DNA of 7,027 nucleotides from JAHFIW01 sp035495855 (GTDB taxonomy: Bacteria > Patescibacteriota > Patescibacteriia > SG8-24): the NCBI GenBank assembly GCA_035495855.1, contig DATJFD010000039.1, positions 1 through 7,027 on the forward strand, in the 5' to 3' direction. Shown here piece after piece: positions 5,311 through 7,027 of the stretch. The notes below the pieces were generated by a model. That model was not told the DNA's origin. It did not search any database and saw only the letters and a program-made list of their open reading frames with translations. The translations under genes were made by a program, and so were the position numbers. The stretch's first letter is position 1. The number at the start of each line of letters is the position of its first letter.

Positions 5311-6609
5311 ATGAAAGGGTCCGGCCCCCGGTTATCCGCGGTCATCATCGCCCTCGCTTCCCTCGCGATGGCGGTCTTGCCGTTCGCCGCGTCCCGCGCG
5401 AGCGCGGCCTCGGTGAACGCGCCTTTGACCCGCGAGGAGATCGTGAAGAAGCTCGGCGAGCTCAATGCCGGCGAGGACCCGGCCTCCGCGCCCTCGGACG
5501 CAGAGGCGCAGGCCAACGAGCAGAAGATCGAGGAGGCCGACGCCCTGCCGCCGGACGAGTACGTGCGCGGCCGCATCGCCTCGGTCGCCTCGACGGTCGA
5601 GCGCGAGACGGCGGGCGTGAAGGAACACGTCACGACCTACAAGGTCATCCTCCTGGACGGCGCAGAGAAGGGGAAGGAGGTCGAAGTGCAGACGAGCGAC
5701 CTCGACGCCGTCGTCGCGAACCGGAGCTTCAAGGCGGGCGACAAGATCGTCATCGTGAAGAGCTACAAGCTCGGCGGCGAGGCGGCCTATTATCTGGCCG
5801 ACTCCTATCGCATCCCCGCGCTCGCCGGCATCGTCTTCCTGTTCATGCTCGCGGGCATCGCCTTCGGCCGCTGGCGCGGCGTCACCTCGCTGCTCGGCCT
5901 CGCCGTGACGGTCGGGATCATCATGCTCTATGTCGTTCCGCGCATCACGGCCGGCGGCGACCCGCTGCGCGTGAGCCTCGTCGCGACCTTCGCCATCGCC
6001 GCGGTCTCGCTCTACCTCGCCCACGGCTTCAACCGCCGCACGACCATCGCCTTCGTGAGCACGCTCATCACCCTCGCGCTCTCCGCCTGGATGGCCGTGT
6101 CCTGGGTCGCCTGGGCCAGCCTCTTCGGCACGGGCAGCGAGGACGCCATCTTCCTGCAGGGCAGCGGCTTCGGCGACATCAATCTGCGCGGGCTCCTCCT
6201 CGGCGGCATCATGCTCGGCGTGATGGGCATCCTGGACGACATCACCACGGCGCAGGCGGCCATCGTGGAGGAGCTCAAGCACGCCAACCCGTCGTTCAAG
6301 TTCCCCGACCTCTACAAGCGCGGCCTGTCGGTCGGCAAGGAACACATCTCGTCGCTCATCAACACGCTCTTCCTGGCCTACGCCGGCGCGTCGCTGCCGC
6401 TCTTCCTGCTCTTCACGACGACCTCGAGCCAGCCGCTCTGGTACGTCCTCAACAGCGAGACCATCGCCGAGGAGATCGTCCGCACCATCGTCGGCAGCGT
6501 CTGCCTGATCCTGGCCGTGCCGATCACGACGGCCATCGCCGCCTCGTACTACGGCGAGCGCCGCGTGCGCCAGGGCGACGCGCCGCCGCTGCCGCATCAC
6601 CATCATTGA
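5311..6609 (+). CDS. YibE/F-family membrane protein
   Basis: A 432-residue protein of the YibE/F family (probable export or transport proteins of unproven substrate). Seen: a signal peptide (Lys2/Arg7, hydrophobic 8-27, likely cleavage after ASA at 30-32); an extracytoplasmic domain with a charged Glu/Ala-rich linker (38-80) and a beta-rich OB-like part (84-165, with VRGRIASV and FKAGDKIVIV); then about seven membrane helices (roughly 169-187, 190-210, 219-238, 244-265, 292-308, 344-368, 390-411). The family signature is clear in LLLGGIMLGVMGILDDITTA (295-314) followed by VEELKHANP and GKEHISSLINTLFLAYAGA (342-360). The tail ends in four His. An ATG at 5293 would add six residues and overlap the helicase stop by 8 nt; 5311 is preferred because it gives a regular signal peptide, but neither start has a well-spaced Shine-Dalgarno. 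The next gene begins 2 nt after this stop. Confidence 0.92.
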   Translation: MKGSGPRLSAVIIALASLAMAVLPFAASRASAASVNAPLTREEIVKKLGELNAGEDPASAPSDAEAQANEQKIEEADALPPDEYVRGRIASVASTVERETAGVKEHVTTYKVILLDGAEKGKEVEVQTSDLDAVVANRSFKAGDKIVIVKSYKLGGEAAYYLADSYRIPALAGIVFLFMLAGIAFGRWRGVTSLLGLAVTVGIIMLYVVPRITAGGDPLRVSLVATFAIAAVSLYLAHGFNRRTTIAFVSTLITLALSAWMAVSWVAWASLFGTGSEDAIFLQGSGFGDINLRGLLLGGIMLGVMGILDDITTAQAAIVEELKHANPSFKFPDLYKRGLSVGKEHISSLINTLFLAYAGASLPLFLLFTTTSSQPLWYVLNSETIAEEIVRTIVGSVCLILAVPITTAIAASYYGERRVRQGDAPPLPHHHH

Positions 6610-6610
6610 G

Positions 6611-7027
6611 ATGTCGTTCGCACGGAAGGCCTACGCGTTCTTCACGCGCCTGGAGCTGCGGCACGAGCTCCCGCCGGGCGTGGAGGTCATGAACCCCTAC
6701 AAGGACCGCGCGGTGCGGGCCTGCTTCAAGGCCTTCCTCGACCGCCACTTCGACGACGCCCGCAAGCGCGCGCTCATCCTCGGCATCAACCCGAGCCGCT
6801 TCGGCGCGGGCATCACCGGCGTGGCTTTCACGGACCCGGTGGCGCTGCGCGAGTTCTGCGGCGTGCCCAACGCGATGGGGGACACACGCGAACTGTCGTC
6901 GACCTTCGTCTACCAGGTCGTCGAGGCCATGGGCGGAGCCAAGCAGTTCTATAAGGACTTCTTCCTTACGGCCACGTGCCCTCTCGGCTTCACCAAGCAC
7001 GGCGTCAATTACAATTTCTATGACCAT
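6611..7027 (+). CDS. SMUG2-like uracil-DNA glycosylase (DUF4918-type), 3' end outside window
   Basis: The frame is open from the ATG at 6611 to the window end: 139 residues, C-terminus missing. Seen: a helical start (1-50) including EVMNPYKD (25-32), then the strand and loop ALILGINPSRFGAGITGVAFTDP (54-76), where GINP(S/G)RFGAGITG corresponds to the GMNPGP uracil-pocket motif of SMUG1-type glycosylases; then EFCGVPNAM (81-89), ELSSTFVYQVVEAMGG (94-109) and FFLTATCPLGFTKHGVNYNFYD (117-138). The order and wording match the SMUG2-like, DUF4918-type branch of uracil-DNA glycosylases, which remove uracil from DNA to begin base-excision repair. The second active-site loop (His-containing) lies beyond 7027, so completeness cannot be judged. 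There is one base between the YibE/F stop and this start and no obvious Shine-Dalgarno, implying coupled translation. Pairing with the helicase upstream suggests a DNA-repair operon. Confidence 0.85.
   Translation, partial: MSFARKAYAFFTRLELRHELPPGVEVMNPYKDRAVRACFKAFLDRHFDDARKRALILGINPSRFGAGITGVAFTDPVALREFCGVPNAMGDTRELSSTFVYQVVEAMGGAKQFYKDFFLTATCPLGFTKHGVNYNFYDH

Noticed and set aside
5304..6692. Long + and - strand frames over the YibE/F gene (5304-6692 +, 5332-6606 -)
   Set aside because: Both are Arg/His-rich shadows of a gene with a clear signal peptide and family signature.
6524..7027. 167-codon - strand frame at the right edge
   Set aside because: The + strand frame from 6611 encodes recognisable glycosylase motifs; the - frame has none.
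1..7027. CRISPR array, tRNA, rRNA, insertion sequence or recoded TGA
   Set aside because: No regularly spaced direct repeats, cloverleaf-like segments, rRNA sequence or transposase motifs were seen by eye, and all six visible genes end in TGA at positions consistent with family length.

Overview
The window is bacterial, GC-rich (roughly two thirds G+C by eye) and densely coded, with every supported gene on the + strand. All six stop codons visible are TGA, so TGA is not recoded to glycine as in Gracilibacteria/SR1. The gene set (two DUF2207-type membrane proteins, a YibE/F-type membrane protein, a compact UvrD/PcrA helicase, a SMUG2-like uracil-DNA glycosylase) and the TGn/GGn-TANNNT promoter style suggest an uncultured, perhaps Patescibacteria/CPR-like, bacterium. 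That placement is a weak inference; no rRNA or marker gene is present.

Layout. (1) 2-1848: the C-terminal part of a DUF2207 protein with a Gly-rich tail, an 84-nt gap filled by a large imperfect inverted repeat, a shorter diverged DUF2207 paralogue, and a YccU-like CoA-binding protein whose start overlaps the paralogue's stop (ATGA). An intrinsic terminator at 1880-1910 closes this unit. (2) 1939-3003: a single unrecognised 354-residue protein with its own promoter (-35/-10 spaced 17 bp), a strong Shine-Dalgarno and its own terminator that incorporates the stop codon. (3) 3021-3170: a non-coding interval with a small GGGGTC/GACCCC palindrome, a 74-nt cruciform-type repeat and a -10-like box placed for a leaderless transcript. 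(4) 3171-7027: UvrD-family helicase, YibE/F membrane protein and a SMUG2-like uracil-DNA glycosylase (cut off by the window end), nearly contiguous and probably one operon.

Working together. The first unit probably makes a membrane or envelope assembly of unknown function plus a small CoA-binding protein. The last unit joins two DNA-repair enzymes (helicase and uracil excision) with a membrane protein lying between them. I see no CRISPR array, transposase, toxin-antitoxin pair or recognisable defence system. The least explained items are the orphan 354-residue protein, the overlapping promoter/terminator in front of it, and the two intergenic inverted-repeat elements.
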